A stretch of DNA of 64,000 nucleotides. Source: Anagrus nilaparvatae (lineage: Eukaryota; Arthropoda; Insecta; Hymenoptera; Mymaridae). Below are positions 20,870 through 33,027 of the stretch, piece by piece. Below the pieces are notes generated by a model. It had not been told where the DNA came from. It saw only the letters and a program-made list of their open reading frames with translations, and did not search any database. Position 1 is the stretch's first letter. Every line of letters starts with the position of its first letter. The DNA is taken from NCBI GenBank assembly GCA_022575985.1, contig JAKSXM010000231.1, positions 9,240,501-9,304,500 of the forward strand, in the 5' to 3' direction. Made by a program: the position numbers and the translations under genes.

Positions 20870-21505
20870 GCTGACATTTTTATACTGGATTAGAAAATTT
20901 TGTTAAATTCATGCTCGTGTATAACACTTTATCAGATTATCTTGAATAAATCAAATATAGAATTAATCAATTTCTACTCACATCACACCTAGTCCAGTTA
21001 TTTTTAATTAACTTTAATGAAATCGCAAAATAATACTCCTGACTATAAATTATCACAATTTCTTGGCATTTCTAAGAGTACAGTATCTAATATTTTTGTA
21101 ACGCAGATAAATATTATGAATCAGACATGGTCACTTTTAAATACTTGGCCTTCAACAGAAATTGTACAATTTTAAATACCATGGAATTTTAAAATGGTAT
21201 TTTCTTCCACAAGAGTAATAATAATTGAAGTAACGGAAGTGCCTATTTGGGGAGCTTTATTATTATTTGTATTTTTTACTTATAAAATTAAAAATACCAT
21301 TAAACACCAGTTGTTGGCGCATCCAATGGATAAATTGCTGATACTTCATCAGCTTTTGCTAGTTCTACTAGCAGCAGACAAATTTTTGAACGAAGCAATT
21401 TTCTGGATGAGTCTGATGAAGGTGATAACATTATTGCAGACATTTTGTGTTGTAAAATTTTTAAAGTTTGTTTCATGTTATGCGATTTCAGAGAATGCAT
21501 TTTAA
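20870..21505 (+). pseudogene. Dead HTH_Tnp_4/DDE_Tnp_4 transposase (ISL2EU-like)
   Basis: Pieces in several frames match the family in order. FYTGLENFVKFMLVYNTLSD is the usual opening motif (about 20879-20940). A helix-turn-helix block reads DYKLSQFLGISKSTVSNIF (about 21041-21100) and is followed by WSLLNTWPSTEIVQF. Then VFSSTRVIIIEVTEVPI has the first catalytic position changed from the usual D/C-T-E context. A frameshifted GASNG.IADTSSAFASST then SSRQIFERSNFLDESDEGD reaches ADI, which is usually ADKGF. At least two stops and several shifts kill it. Plus orientation; no ends identified. Confidence 0.75.
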
Positions 21506-22373
21506 TAAAGTATTATTATCATACAAAAAAATGTTTTATAATTAAATAATTTTTCTAGTCTTAAAATAAAATTATTTTTTATCTCAAATTGTAAAAATAT
21601 AGGATCTATATATTTACAATTAGATATACGATTTCATTTTAACACAAAATTAAAATTTTGATTTTAAAAAAAAATTTTTTGTATTTTTCTTCTTTAAAAT
21701 GACAATTTAAGAGGTTCTTTAAAGTTATAATTTTTATAAAAATATTTTTCTAAAATGAGGCTTAAGAAAATTATTATAAAAATCTTTTACTTTAAGTAAT
21801 ATAACTTTAATAACAGTTATTGTAACGTCAATTAGTTTAAAATCTTGAAATGTGTAAACAATTAAAATAGCAAACTTTCTTTGAATAGCAAATAAATGTG
21901 TTTGAATTTGGTGGTAATAATCGCTATTCTCTTCAAGAATTAAATTACGATTAGAATTTATTTAAAATTGATTTTTCGCTAATCATTGCAAATCTTTTCA
22001 AATTTCGGCATTTTATCTCAACGACTGTATCATCCCCAGTAACACGTACCATTTGAGGATATATGCTGCTATATGTGAATGAGCTTTGCTGATAAACAAT
22101 CCATATACTTTTCTCTGTACATTTTCTTAGCATACTAGACTATATTATCTCCCCTATAACCTTTTTTAAAAATTATCAAAGAAATATAGGGTATAACCTA
22201 TAAAGAAAATAGAAAAATTCAAATTTGTAAACAAGCAATTTGATTAGTCTTTATACTGTCCACAAGATAACGGCCTCTATGAATCCCATAAATTTTTATA
22301 TAAGAGATATCTTATGTTTGAATTCATTTAATATTCCATGTACTTTGTACACTTACTTTAAAATGCAGTTGGG
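21506..22373. other. AT-rich non-coding DNA
   Basis: I see no gene or clear repeat. Confidence 0.4.
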
Positions 22374-23057
22374 TTAACACTAGAGCAATTTGTCTAGAAA
22401 AATTTTCCCCGCTACTTTTTTCTGGTCAAATAATAATTTCCCCTCCGTTGCTAAACACATTTAAATTTTTGTATTATAACCTCTCAAGAAATCTATAAAT
22501 GTATCTCTTTCAAATAAAATAAATTATTTTATAAAATGAATACTATTATGCCTAATTATTAATTAATTTTAAAAAAAAGTGCAAAGTTCAGGAATGCTAT
22601 GCAAACAAGACAAAGAAAATATTAATTATTTATTTAATTTTGTTTAAAATTTTTATTTATATAATAATGGTATAGGATAATTACTTGGCTGTGTAATTAT
22701 TTTTAAAATAATAGTTAATAATATAATTATTATTATTAATTATTATTATTAATTATATAATTATTTTAATTATTTTTATTATTTAAAATTTAATAAATAA
22801 TTTTTATCATAATAGTCTACTATTTTTTCTTGTTATATTTTTTGTTAACCATTTGTTTTTATGCTGGCATTTATTTTATCAATGCTTTTTAATATTTATA
22901 TTTACTCTTCATAAATTTTACGCCTAAATTTTTTGCTACAACTACATTCTTAACCTTGATTATTAAATACTATTGCAAAAAACAATTTAAAAAGTTCGTA
23001 ACTTTTTTTTCCTTCTGGTTTTCCGTTAACGGAGATGCTCCTAAGAAATAGTATATT

Positions 23058-23255
23058 ACGGGCCCGTGTCCATAAAAGTAAAGAATGGCCCAAATCGCAC
23101 GTAAATTACTTCCGAGGCGATGACGAGGATGGTAAACTGCGATTTGGGGCATTTTTTATTTATGGACAAGGGTCGTATACGATTTTTCTTCGTCAATGGC
23201 GAGAAAGCACGTCTTTTCCGGTCGCGCAGCGGCCGGGAAATACTTGCTTTCTGGC
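23058..23255. repeat. Two adjacent hairpins inside the TTAA element
   Basis: The first pairs 23058-23108 with 23132-23180 (GGGCCCGTGTCCATAAA against TTTATGGACAAGGGTCG, CCAAATCGCA against TGCGATTTGG). The second is GC-rich: about 23210-23233 pairs with 23237-23260 (AGAAAGCA/TGCTTTCT outer, CGGTCGC/GCGGCCG inner; 20 of 24 bases pair). It is probably a small nested foldback element. Confidence 0.75.
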
Positions 23256-23517
23256 CGCTGACATGAAAATTAAATTATATATTATTAATTAATTAAATTA
23301 GAAAATACAAAAATAAAAGTATAAAGGTCAGTATAAAATTAATTTTTATATTATAAAATACTAATGACAAATTAATGTATAGGTTATCTAGTAGGATATA
23401 TAACAACTTATAGTCTAGGCGTTTTCATAAATTGCAAATTTTTGAATAAAATTTCTTTTTTTTAATAATTCAATAATGAATTAACAGAATTTATTTGAAG
23501 CTTATTCGTCTTGATTA

Positions 23518-24770
23518 GAAGGTCATCAGGGTCAATATACATGTGGTTTATGTGGGAACAATTCTTTGTTTGCGGATATTCTAACGCACTGGTGCATAAT
23601 AAAATATAATTCTTGTCCTGGACAAGTATATATTGACTATAGTACAAAATACTTTTATCCATTAACAGGTAAACATTTTTATATTAAAATTATTTACAAA
23701 AATTAATTAAAAAACTTTTTATAGATGACAATTGTCATTATATAAATGTTTTGCTCAACGAAAACATTACTTTATGTAAGACAAATATTTCTACGGGTGA
23801 AATCTTTACATTGAATCTCGATGATTCAATTTCAGACAATGTTAGCGATGATGGGATGTCTTTATTAACAATAACGAGGTAAAAAGTACTATGGGTAAAA
23901 AAAGGAATGCATCGGTTACAATGAAGTCTAAGACAAATACTGCTGCTTTATGTGCTGATAATGAATAACAAGAATTCAATTTGAATTTTACGGATGAAAA
24001 ACTCATATCAGCAATAAGTGAACAACCGTATATTTTCAATTTTAAGTTAAAACCAAATAGGGATCAAACCCAAGCTGCATGGACAGCAGTAACTAATAAA
24101 ATATATACTGGAAATGAAGGTAATAAACATTTATTTTTACAACTAATTGAAAAAACTACTTACATGTTAAATTTTATTTTAGACTTATCTAAAAAAGCTT
24201 TTCAAGTTTTAACGCAAAAAGCAAAAAATAGATGGAGGAACTTTAGGACTGGGTATGAACAATACCGTGGACAATTAAGAAAAACGAAAGTAAGCGGGGC
24301 TGCTGCTATATAGCTGTGAAAGAGTATAAATATGCTAAATTCTTAGGTTTTTTGCATGAAACTGAATTACAAGAGAAAGCTACAAAAACGTCCGTTGAAG
24401 ATGACCAATCTATTGAAAATGCAGAAAAAGAAGCAGATTCAGAAAATGTAGATCCCCATCATTCCCAAAAGATGAATACTTTTTTTTTTAAATTTAATGT
24501 AAATTTTGTTTTATTTAGGAAAGAAAATAAGTAAAGATAAAGCTCTTAATGACATAGCAATGGTTCTGAAAAATAATCAAATTGAAATAAAAATACCTAA
24601 TTTATCAAATATTGGATCTACTTCAAATTTACCTCCACCACCACCTCCTGATGGAGTATCAGGGTTTTTAAATAAGCTAGAAGATGATCTCAGAAAATTA
24701 AACGAAGAGCAAAGAACTGATATCATGTTCAAAATAGAAATGTTAATGTATCATGTTAATTATCTTCTGT
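23518..24770 (+). pseudogene. Broken multi-exon gene: zinc-finger-like exon, MADF domain, BESS-like domain
   Basis: Exon A (about 23518-23669) reads HQGQYTCGLCGNNSLFADIL then THWCIIKYNSCPG, a CX2C...H-type finger, with donor GTAAAC. Exon B (from about 23725, acceptor TTATAG) reads DDNCHYINVLLNENITL and on to SDDGMSLLT. After a 1-base shift and an in-frame TAA (CADNE-stop-QEFNLNF) comes a MADF domain: FTDEKLISAISEQPYIFNF, AWTAVTNKIY, a ~65-bp intron (24120-24182, GTAATA to TTTTAG), then AKNRWRNFRTGYEQYRG and SGAAAI. A 2-base shift follows before VKEYKYAKFLGFLHE. The last part (24520-24770) has a polyproline run and a BESS-like end, GFLNKLEDDLRKLNEEQRTD. MADF-BESS proteins bind DNA and act as regulators or Harbinger accessory factors. 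Three lesions make it non-functional. Its BESS-like end resembles the protein at 8056-8556. Confidence 0.7.
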
Positions 24771-24884
24771 ATATTATAAATCTTTTTATTTTATTTGATC
24801 AGAAAAGGAGGGGAAATTCTTATTTGACCAGAAAAAGGAGTGGGGGAAGGCTTTTCTAGACAAATAGACATGGCCTTGGGTTAA

Positions 24885-25350
24885 TTATAACTTTTCTTTT
24901 TTCGATCGTCAGAAGTAACAATCATAACGTTGTCGAAATTACTGCGGCAGCTTAATGGGATGCTTTCTTTCTTGAGCTCTCTTATTAATTTTTCTTTGCA
25001 GCCTTGTACTATTTTTACTACCGCATTCTATTTCCACAATTTTTTGGTCACTAATGTCAAACGAATTTAAAGATTAAAAAAAATTTTCCGGAGGAAATTT
25101 TAAATAATTATGATTCTAGAAGGCTGCCTTATTTGTATGTAACTGACCCATATCTCCTTTGTGGGTAGCGCAGAATGCAATGTATAAATTACGTGTTTTA
25201 CAATTAATTTTTTGTGCATTTAATACATTGGGTTCAACAGATGAATATTTTTCATACATATTTTTTTTTACTTTTATTGGACTGCCATAGTATTTACGGA
25301 ATAAAATCTTATCTTATCCAGAGTAAAATAATGAAATAAATTTTGGATGA
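24885..25350. other. Non-coding DNA between two TTAA-flanked elements
   Basis: I see no gene. A short minus stretch (about 25045-24900) looks once-coding but matches nothing I recognise. Confidence 0.4.
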
Positions 25351-25354
25351 TTAA

Positions 25355-26384
25355 CCCTCCATGTGTTTTTACCTAAGCGGCGTATCCCGTAGGTCGATAT
25401 CGTCCCGGTCATTTTTAAACTAATTATAAATTAATTTTTTTCCAAATTTTTTTTTTAATGTTTTAGATGAATATTTCAAAAACAGAAAAAAAAAGTTTTT
25501 TAGCCGAAATGTCAACTCAGTTTTGCGCAAAAAATTTCGGAGCACTCGTAAACAGACATTTTTTTTATTTTCGGTCCAAAATTCATAACTCCGACTTTTG
25601 CAAAATGAAAATTGGCCTTTTTTCGAATTTTAAAATTTATGAAAATTAAAGGTTTTATTGGATAAACAGCCCCCCAGGGGCATTTAATGGCCAAAAAAGT
25701 TGTTTTGAGATGAAGTATAACCTTTTTATAAGTGAATAAAAAAAATTAATGTGGGTGGTCAGAATCAAATTTGGGAGAAAAAAAATGGATTTTTTTTGTG
25801 ATTTTTTTTTAGGAATAAAACACGTATGGAGACGATTTGCTTCGCAAGCACCTCTTAGACAATACGAACAGTACCATACTGTTTTTTTTTAAATCATTTG
25901 GTGGGCAACAACTACAAAAAGACCTCTTTTTATCTTCGAAACGTATTTGCTTATTGTCACGTTCCGTTGGTAATTGTAAAATATTCCGTATCATTTCCCG
26001 ATTGACTATTCTCAACGACGGGATTTGTAAACGCGTCAGCAAGTAAGGTTTTATTAGGCTGAAACCTAGTTTCCTAAGAAAATCCTTCTTTATACCATGC
26101 TGTCGAGGTTTGGATTCAAATTTTAAATAATATTGCAGTTGACCATACTTTGGTCGAGCATTCCGTAGAAGATCCGCATTGGCCATCTTGCTACACTGTA
26201 GTTGCCACACATTTTAACACGTGTTTTTTATATAAATATCATTTTTTATTAAAAAAGGCATTTATGTGTCAAAATTTATTAATTTGGAGCATATTTGATA
26301 AAATTTTTTACTTACCAAAAATTGAAAAAAAACTCGCGTCGCGTGTCCCGTAGGTCGATATCGACCTAGTGGACACGCGGAGGG
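25355..26384. mobile_element. Internally deleted piggyBac-like element
   Basis: TTAA at 25351-25354 and 26385-26388 flanks ends starting CCCTCC (left CCCTCCATGTG, right, inverted, CCCTCCGCGTG). Both ends carry GTAGGTCGATATCG in the same orientation, part of a palindromic GGTCGATATCGACC. The element holds only a transposase C-terminus. Confidence 0.88.
25809..26210 (-). pseudogene. piggyBac transposase C-terminal fragment
   Basis: 133 codons on the complement. FLRKLGFSLIKPYLLTRLQI, then PSLRIVNREMIRNILQLP, then a charged linker and KKRSFCSCCPPNDLKKNS match the end of piggyBac transposases: the last helix, then the cysteine-rich domain that binds the element's ends. The cysteine pattern is damaged (the second CX2C pair and the final His are not intact) and the catalytic Asp-rich core is absent, so it cannot transpose anything. 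Confidence 0.8.
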
Positions 26385-26422
26385 TTAAAAACATTTCTTT
26401 TTGAAATGTCCAGCAAGGATAA

Positions 26423-27950
26423 TACGTCACGGGTCCCCTGAATGAGCGCCAACCTGACATGCGCTGCGGTGTCGAGATTTCAAAGAATTCTTTTAATATA
26501 CACTTACCTGAACTAGAAAAAGTAAATTTTGAAATAATCGCCCGGGCGCTTTTTGAAAAAGCTCAAAATTGAGCTTTTCTAAGCTGCCCATTCTTCTTTA
26601 TTAACCCATCCCTTCTAGATATACTCAAAAATTATGAGAAAAGAGTAACTTTAGTAAAATTTCCTCAGGAATTCGGTCCTGCCATTAGTTTTCCAAAATT
26701 TTCCCTGGAAAACACGGAAAATGAAAAAATTCACTTTTTATTTTTAAAGTGCTGTAAATAAAAAACTGAATCATATTTTTTCTTCAAAATTTGGGAGGAG
26801 ACTTGTTTATTTTTTCTTCAAAATTTGGGAGCAGACTTGTTTATAAAGTTTATAAATATATGTTATCGGCCATCTATAACCTCCAAATAACGTAAATTAC
26901 ACGAATTTTGATCGATTTTTCTCATTCTTTTGCAGTTTTATTGGATTTTCAGGCATTTGATGACCTTATATACCTAAAATAAGGTCAGATTCAGACTTCC
27001 AAGGAACTTTTAAAAAAGCCCTAGATGTAATAAAATTAATTTTATTTTTAAATACCCTGGTTTGCAAAATTTTAAAAATAACAATAATTTAAAATAATAA
27101 AAAAAAATAAATAAAAAAACTAATTTAATTTTAAGTTTAAATTTTATTTTATAATTCTATATTTAAAATATATTACTTATATATCATTTCCCTGGGAATC
27201 CAAATTCGACCTTATTTTGGGTATACAAAGTTATATATATAGAACGAAAATAAAAAAAAGAGTTGAAAAAGTGAAAAAATTGAGAAAAATAAAAAACATT
27301 AGATTATTGATATATTTGAAATTTTGCAAACCAGGGTATTTAAAAATAAAATTATTTTTAATATATCTAGGTCAATTTTAAAATTTCCCTGGGAATCTGA
27401 ATTCGACCTTATTTTAGGTATATAAGGTCACCAAATGCCTGAAAATCCAATAAAACTGCAAAAGAATGAGAAAAATCGATCAAAATTCGTGTAATTTACG
27501 TTATTTGGAGGTTAAAGATGGCCGATAACATCGAGTGAGGAACGGCACCAAAAAATATATTTATAAACAAGTCTCCTCCCAAATTTTGAAGAAAAAATAT
27601 GATTCGGTTTTTTATTTACAGCACTTTAAAAATAAAAAGTGAATTTTTCCATTTTCCGGGTTTTCCAGGGAAAATTTTGGAAAACTACTGGCAGGACCGA
27701 ATTTCTGAGGAAATTTTACTAAAGTAACTCCTTTCTCATAATTTTTGAGCATATCTAGAAGGGGTGGGATACTAAAGAAGAATGGGCAGCTTAGAAAAAC
27801 TCAATTTTGAGCTTTTTTCAAAAAGCGCCCGGGCGATTATTTCAAAATTCACTTTTTCTAGTTCAGGTTAGTGTATATTATAAGAATTCTTTGAAATCTC
27901 GACACCGCAGCGCATCTCAGGTTGGCGCTCATTTAGGGGACCCGTGACGT
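26423..27950. mobile_element. Long foldback element, 1.53 kb
   Basis: Arms 26423-27067 and 27329-27950 are reverse complements with strong identity (start TACGTCACGGGTCCCC; includes AATCGCCCGGGCGC). TA flanks the CGTCACGGG ends, in line with a TA target. The 260-bp middle repeats an arm word (CCCTGGGAATCC, CGACCTTATTTT). No gene. Confidence 0.88.
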
Positions 27951-29280
27951 ACAAAAAGGTTATAATTGAAATAACTAATTTAATATTTGATTAATGTATA
28001 TAAATTTATTAGAAATGTTGACACGGAGGTCAGCGTCTATTTTTGCTGAGAGTCGAAGACACACTGTGCCAATGTACGTGGACTCTCGTGAGGTGCGTAC
28101 ACACATACATTGTCACACATACTCTATAAATAATATTTACAAGTCTTAACACTTTTTTTAAAAAGATACTGAAAATTAAATATTTAGAAAATGCTTATAA
28201 AGTTAGAGCTTTTAGGATCCAGTTTTTTTTAGAGATGCTCTCACGTAACAGCTTATTTATAATAAATTTTTATGAAATATGTCTCTAATGATACTTTTTC
28301 AAGCTTTATCAGCGTCCTCAATCAGCAAACTTGTTGTTCAAGTTTTATCGGCAAACTCGATCAAAAATGAGATAAAAAAGCTGGCTAATCAAAGTGGGTA
28401 ATCTAGCTGGACCTCAAAGTAAATTGATCGAAGGCAAAATTTTGTTTTAATTATTTCATATATCTTCATATTCACACATTTTGTGGATTTACTCTCTACT
28501 TCTCAATAATTTTTACGTTTTTTCTAGTGTTCGTCCAAAAAAACTTACTAATTGCTCAACAATTTTTGAGTCACTAGGTACATAACAGCAAAATTTTTGT
28601 AAAAGCTGCTTAACTTTGAAAAAAGTCCTGCAATTTCTCAAAAGTTAATTTTGAATAAAAATTTTTGAAAATATAAATTGGTATCCAAAATTGGTTCGTA
28701 GCCAAATCGTATCCAGCTATTAGTTGGCTATTATCCGGCTATTAGCCAGCTATTAGACGGGTTTTTTACATGGGTAATGTAATCAGGTTTCCAGGTCATC
28801 CGAAATCGTTCGATATCACAATTATATTCCAAACTTAAATGAACTTAAAGGTTTCTAAGTTGTTAGGTTATTTTTGACTGTCCTGTTCATTCGAAATTGT
28901 TCGGTGCCACAATCTTCCGAAATTTAATGGACTTAGATATTTCCAAGTTGTTTGGGCTTCTTCGAAGTAACGGATTCTTCAGATCACCAAATTCTCATAA
29001 TAAACAAGGTAATTTTTGTTCTTTGAGAAGTTGAAAATCACACAACTTAAGGTTATACCAGTAGTTAGTCCAAAAAAGTGTATTTTTAAAATGCTTATCA
29101 ACTTATCATTTAATGAATTCTCCAATATTATATTATTCCAGGTTAGTTATTTAAATATGAAGTAGTATAAGCCATAGTAAATTTACTAAAGGCTATTGCA
29201 GGATAAGTTAAATGATTTGGCTCCCGCAACCAAATCTAGTCTAAGTTTGTTTTTTTATTTTTTTTAACATGTATATGAGT
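27951..29280. other. Non-coding DNA with small local repeats
   Basis: Two ~95-bp diverged direct repeats (about 28797-28890 and 28893-28980, TTCGAAATTGTTCGGT-like) and a GGCTATTA cluster (28712-28765). No coding frame. Confidence 0.55.
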
Positions 29281-29288
29281 AATTCTTA

Positions 29289-30360
29289 GTGAAACTTTAC
29301 TAATGGAAAGGTAAAACTCGGGGATTTGAAAAAAACTAATTGGGTTGGGTTTGGTATACGTTCAAATGATACCATACCAAATTTTAAGGTTTTAGGTTCA
29401 AAGGGTACAAAATGGCGGCTATTTTTCGGTCTTATATGGTTTTTAAAAAAAATGACAATTTTCGATTTCATTTTTTCTACGCTCTGAATAAAGCTGAAAA
29501 ATGGTTTTCTTGACTATGTCTAATGTAAAATTTCCCGCTGAATCCGAATCTGCCACCAGTTTTTCAAAAAAACCTCAAGGAAAACCGGAAAATTGGAAAA
29601 ATTAAGAAAACTCATTTTTTTTCAAACGCAGATTTTTCATACAGTCGTAACTTTTTTTTTTCCTAACCGGTCTTAAAATTTTTGTTTTTGTATGTACTTA
29701 TTACTTAAAAAAAAATTTTTCAGAGTATTTGCATTTTAAATACTTAAAAATCCATTTCAAAATTTCCCATTTTCACGAAATTTTTCATTTTCAATTTTCC
29801 GGATTTCCTTGTCACCTAATGAAAATTTTGACCAAATTTTCGGATTCCTCGAGAAATTTTACTAAAGACCCCCTCTTTTGAAAAGTTTTGGATGTTTCCA
29901 TCACGCAATAGAAATAAACGAAATAGCAAAATACTGAGTAACTACAATGTACGAGAATGTTATAAAATAGGGTTTTTTCGTAATCTTTAATTCAAAGCTT
30001 CAACCTCGACAGTTAACCAAAATATTTCCAATTGGTCTCATTTTTTTCGTATAAGTGTCACCTTTCAATTCTCGTACACCGCAATTTTTTTTAACTCATT
30101 CTCTCACGGCGATAGTCAATAAACCGAACGCCTATTCTTACCCCAAAATGACCAATTTTTAAACTGCTGCCAAAATTCTAATTTTTGATAGAAATGGGTT
30201 ATGTAGGCCTTGAAAATTTTCTACAAGCACTAAGTTTCCAAAAAATTTTTGCTCGTCTTATTTCATTAAATAGTTTCTAAGATATCCCCTTATTAAAGAT
30301 AAAGATTAAAATTGACTTTTTTTCAAAAACCCTAAAAATGGGACTCTGACTTTAAATTAA
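29289..30360. repeat. Interspersed repeat related to the 18.2-19.3 kb foldback
   Basis: The segment 29985-30355, reverse-complemented, aligns through 18550-18920 (CAAATTTTTAAATTGGTCAT-like, GTGACACTTATAC, CTTTTTGAAAACCCT). It is an older member of the same family lying in the opposite orientation. The preceding part (29289-29900) is low-complexity TTTTCCGGT-rich DNA. Confidence 0.7.
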
Positions 30361-30702
30361 CATATCTGCGAAACAAATAACTATAAAAAAACGAGTAAAA
30401 ATTTTACTTTTTTCAGCTGGTAAAATATTTGAAACTAATAAACTGAACTTTTGAATTATAATTCGCCTGTCTTCTACAATCTCATAATTATAAAATGCTT
30501 CATAGATCATTGCTATATTGAAAATAATATTTGATCGAAGCATAACATTGACTACCATTAGTTATTGTAATTTTGTCTGTAAAATCATTGGTTTTAATTT
30601 TTTTATATAATTCAGATATGAAAAATTTTCATTAATTTTGGCTTTGCTGAAAATTAAAAAGGTCTTCTTCATTCATTAATTTTTCCCAATTTACTGAATA
30701 GA
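30361..30702. other. AT-rich DNA, no gene seen
   Basis: Nothing recognised; a 68-codon minus ORF here has no family signature. Confidence 0.4.
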
Positions 30703-31510
30703 CAATAAATCCACTTCAATTTTAAAATGTCTTTAAGGGTTATTTGGGCCACAAAATTCAATAATGCCACAAAAAAGGTAATTAAGGCATTTCTGTAGGT
30801 AAATTAGCTCCATTTTCACCCCAAATTTAATATTTAAGAAAACTATATTTTTTAATTTAATAACGTCTATATACGGGTTTTTTCAAGTTTTTTTAGTCAT
30901 AGAATTCAAATATGATGTCCGAAATTTAGCGCATTGCTTAAGGGTGAATTTGCTATTTTTTCATCTCTATTTCTCCAAATATTAATTCTTAAAAATACTA
31001 TTTTTATTTCTTAATTTTATATTTTCTTTTGGTAACTAATAATGTCTTTTTAAATAAAATAAACCAGATTTTAACCATACATTTCATTTAATATTATAAT
31101 AAGAAGGTTATATAAGAACTGAAAGAGGTTAATTTACCCCCAGCAATGCATTGAATGACATTTCTAACATCATATTTGAATTCTACGACTCGAAAAACCC
31201 GTATAGGCATTTTAAAATTAAAAAAAAAAGTTTTTATAAGTATTAAATATTAAGATGATAAAAAGGGTTAAAAAACGGCGAATTCATCACCAGTAATATC
31301 TTAACACCCTTTTTTTACTTTTCATTTTTTATTTTGCGTGTTTAAACTTTGAAATTAATAAGCAAAGTTTTTATTAAATTTAAATATTTAGGACGTGAAA
31401 GGGGTGAAAATGGAGCTAATTTTCCTCCAGAAATACCTTAATTATCTTTTTTTAAAGCATTATTGAATTCTGCGACCCAAAAAACCCATGAAAACATTTT
31501 AAAATTGGAA
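30703..31510. repeat. Older palindromic element, ~0.8 kb
   Basis: The left arm (30703-30990) pairs with the right arm (31135-31510) at moderate identity: CATTTTAAAATTG..., AAAAAACCCGTATA..., ATCATATTTGAATTCTA and TGGAGCTAATTT all occur inverted. No coding capacity. Confidence 0.75.
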
Positions 31511-31836
31511 AAACAGTGCTTTTAATGAATTACATATTTTGGGGGTAAAAGGGGGTGAATCAAAATTATTTTAATTAAAACGTTTTAAACATACATGTAA
31601 TTTCAGGAGGGGGGGTGACATATGGCAAAATGACATAATTTTGGGAAGTTTTAAAAAACCCTAAGAATAATCTCTGGTAAATAAAATATAAAATACATGA
31701 AAAAATAACTTTTCTTTTTCATAGAAATAGATTTTCTTTTTTATAGATGAAATATCTTAAATTTATCTCACCAAATACTATGAAAGATGTTTTTTTAAAT
31801 AATTTAATTATATTATTTTTTATTAAATTTCTAATC

Positions 31837-32523
31837 ATTGTAATTTTGGTTCCTCATAGGGGAACCATTGTGATAGATGAAATTTTGATTTTCGATTTTT
31901 TGGCATATAAGAACGTTTTGAGACCCCAGGAAGCTAAAAAACCGGTTTTTAAAAAAAGTCTGTATGTGTGTGTGTGAGTGTATGTAATCGGTGATATTTC
32001 ACAACCATTGCGGATTTAAGACCTAATTTTTTTTTCAAACATTTTTTCATCAAAAAATCTCAAACTGCTTTTTTTTTAATTTGGATGTAATGCCTCATTT
32101 TTTTCCGCGTAAGTACAAATATCTAGAAGTATCGGTTTTACTCGATACCTTGAATTTTATAATTAACTTTTCTCAAAATTTTTGTCTCAATAAAATACAA
32201 AAAACACTTAATTTATTTTTATGGTAGTTCTAGTATTAGTAACCTCGTTTATAGGAATTTTTTGGATCTGATACTTAATTTTTTCAAAAATTATTTCTCA
32301 AAATTAAAAAAAAAAATAAAAAAAGCTGCAATGTATATTTTTTTTTTGTGTAATATCTCATTTAATTCTATGTAATAATATCTGAAAATATGGTTTTTAT
32401 ACTCTATATCTCGAATCTGATATTCAATTTTTTGAAAATTTTTTTCTCAAAATTTTTTGCATAAACAAAATAAAAAAAGAGACCATTAAAAGCAATTGTT
32501 AATGAGGAACCATAGTGACAATT
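31837..32523. mobile_element. MITE-like element with GGTTCCTCAT ends
   Basis: TTGTAATTTTGGTTCCTCAT (31838-31857) is matched inverted by ATGAGGAACCATAGTGACAA (32502-32521). Between them are a (TG)n run near 31964 and ~190-bp degenerate tandem blocks with TCTCAAAATTTTT. Confidence 0.65.
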
Positions 32524-32552
32524 ACTTGGCAGCGTTTTTTTTGTATAATTTG

Positions 32553-32797
32553 GGTACACGCATACAAAAAATTAGTAAATATAACTAAAATTACGATGCT
32601 GTTTACTAAATTCAGTTTGGTTAATAGTCACTATAAATTATTAGTAAAATTTACTAATAAAATTTGTTTATAGAACTAAAACCTCAATTTTTTTAGAAAA
32701 ATTTACTAATTTTTTGGTTATATTTACCAATCTATATTAATTTGCTTTTACTTCATTTTTATAGGTTAATTTTACTATTATTTTTTTTGCGTGTACC
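32553..32797. mobile_element. Small MITE, 245 bp, ends GGTACACGC
   Basis: Ends GGTACACGCATACAAAAAAT and the inverted ATTTTTTTTGCGTGTACC; the interior is made of TTAGTAAA/TTTACTAA inverted words, similar in style to the 41.5-kb MITE. Confidence 0.75.
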
Positions 32798-33027
32798 TTT
32801 TTAATATTGGATATATTTATAAGTAATACAGTTTATGATAACTCGTAATAAGTCGATAAAATATTAAGAATAATCAAATTAGGCGTTTTTAAAATTTGTT
32901 ATTAAAAGCTCTGAAACTTTTCTTTACAGGATGGAAATTCATAAAATCCCTTATAATAAACCATTTTTTTATAGGAATGCGTTCCATGAATTCCCTATGT
33001 ACCGTGGATAGCCAATTTTTTAATTTT

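Larger units (their letters stand above)
22378..24880. mobile_element. TTAA-flanked element with ~80-bp inverted ends enclosing a MADF/BESS-like gene
   Basis: TTAA at 22374-22377 and 24881-24884 bounds a 2.5-kb segment. The left end (22378-22456) and right end (24795-24880) are inverted copies sharing ATTTGTCTAGAAAA, TTTTTCTGGTCAAATAA and AATTTCCCCTCC. The right tip reads CCC inward, the left CAC. TTAA targets are the piggyBac hallmark, but no piggyBac transposase lies inside. The cargo is the broken gene at 23518-24770, and a small hairpin pair sits at 23058-23255. Confidence 0.7.

Noticed and set aside
23035..23292. 85-residue plus ORF with GC-rich codons
   Set aside because: It spans two hairpins; its open frame follows from the inverted repeats.
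24316..24534. 72-residue ORF as an independent gene
   Set aside because: It is the frameshifted continuation of the MADF pseudogene.
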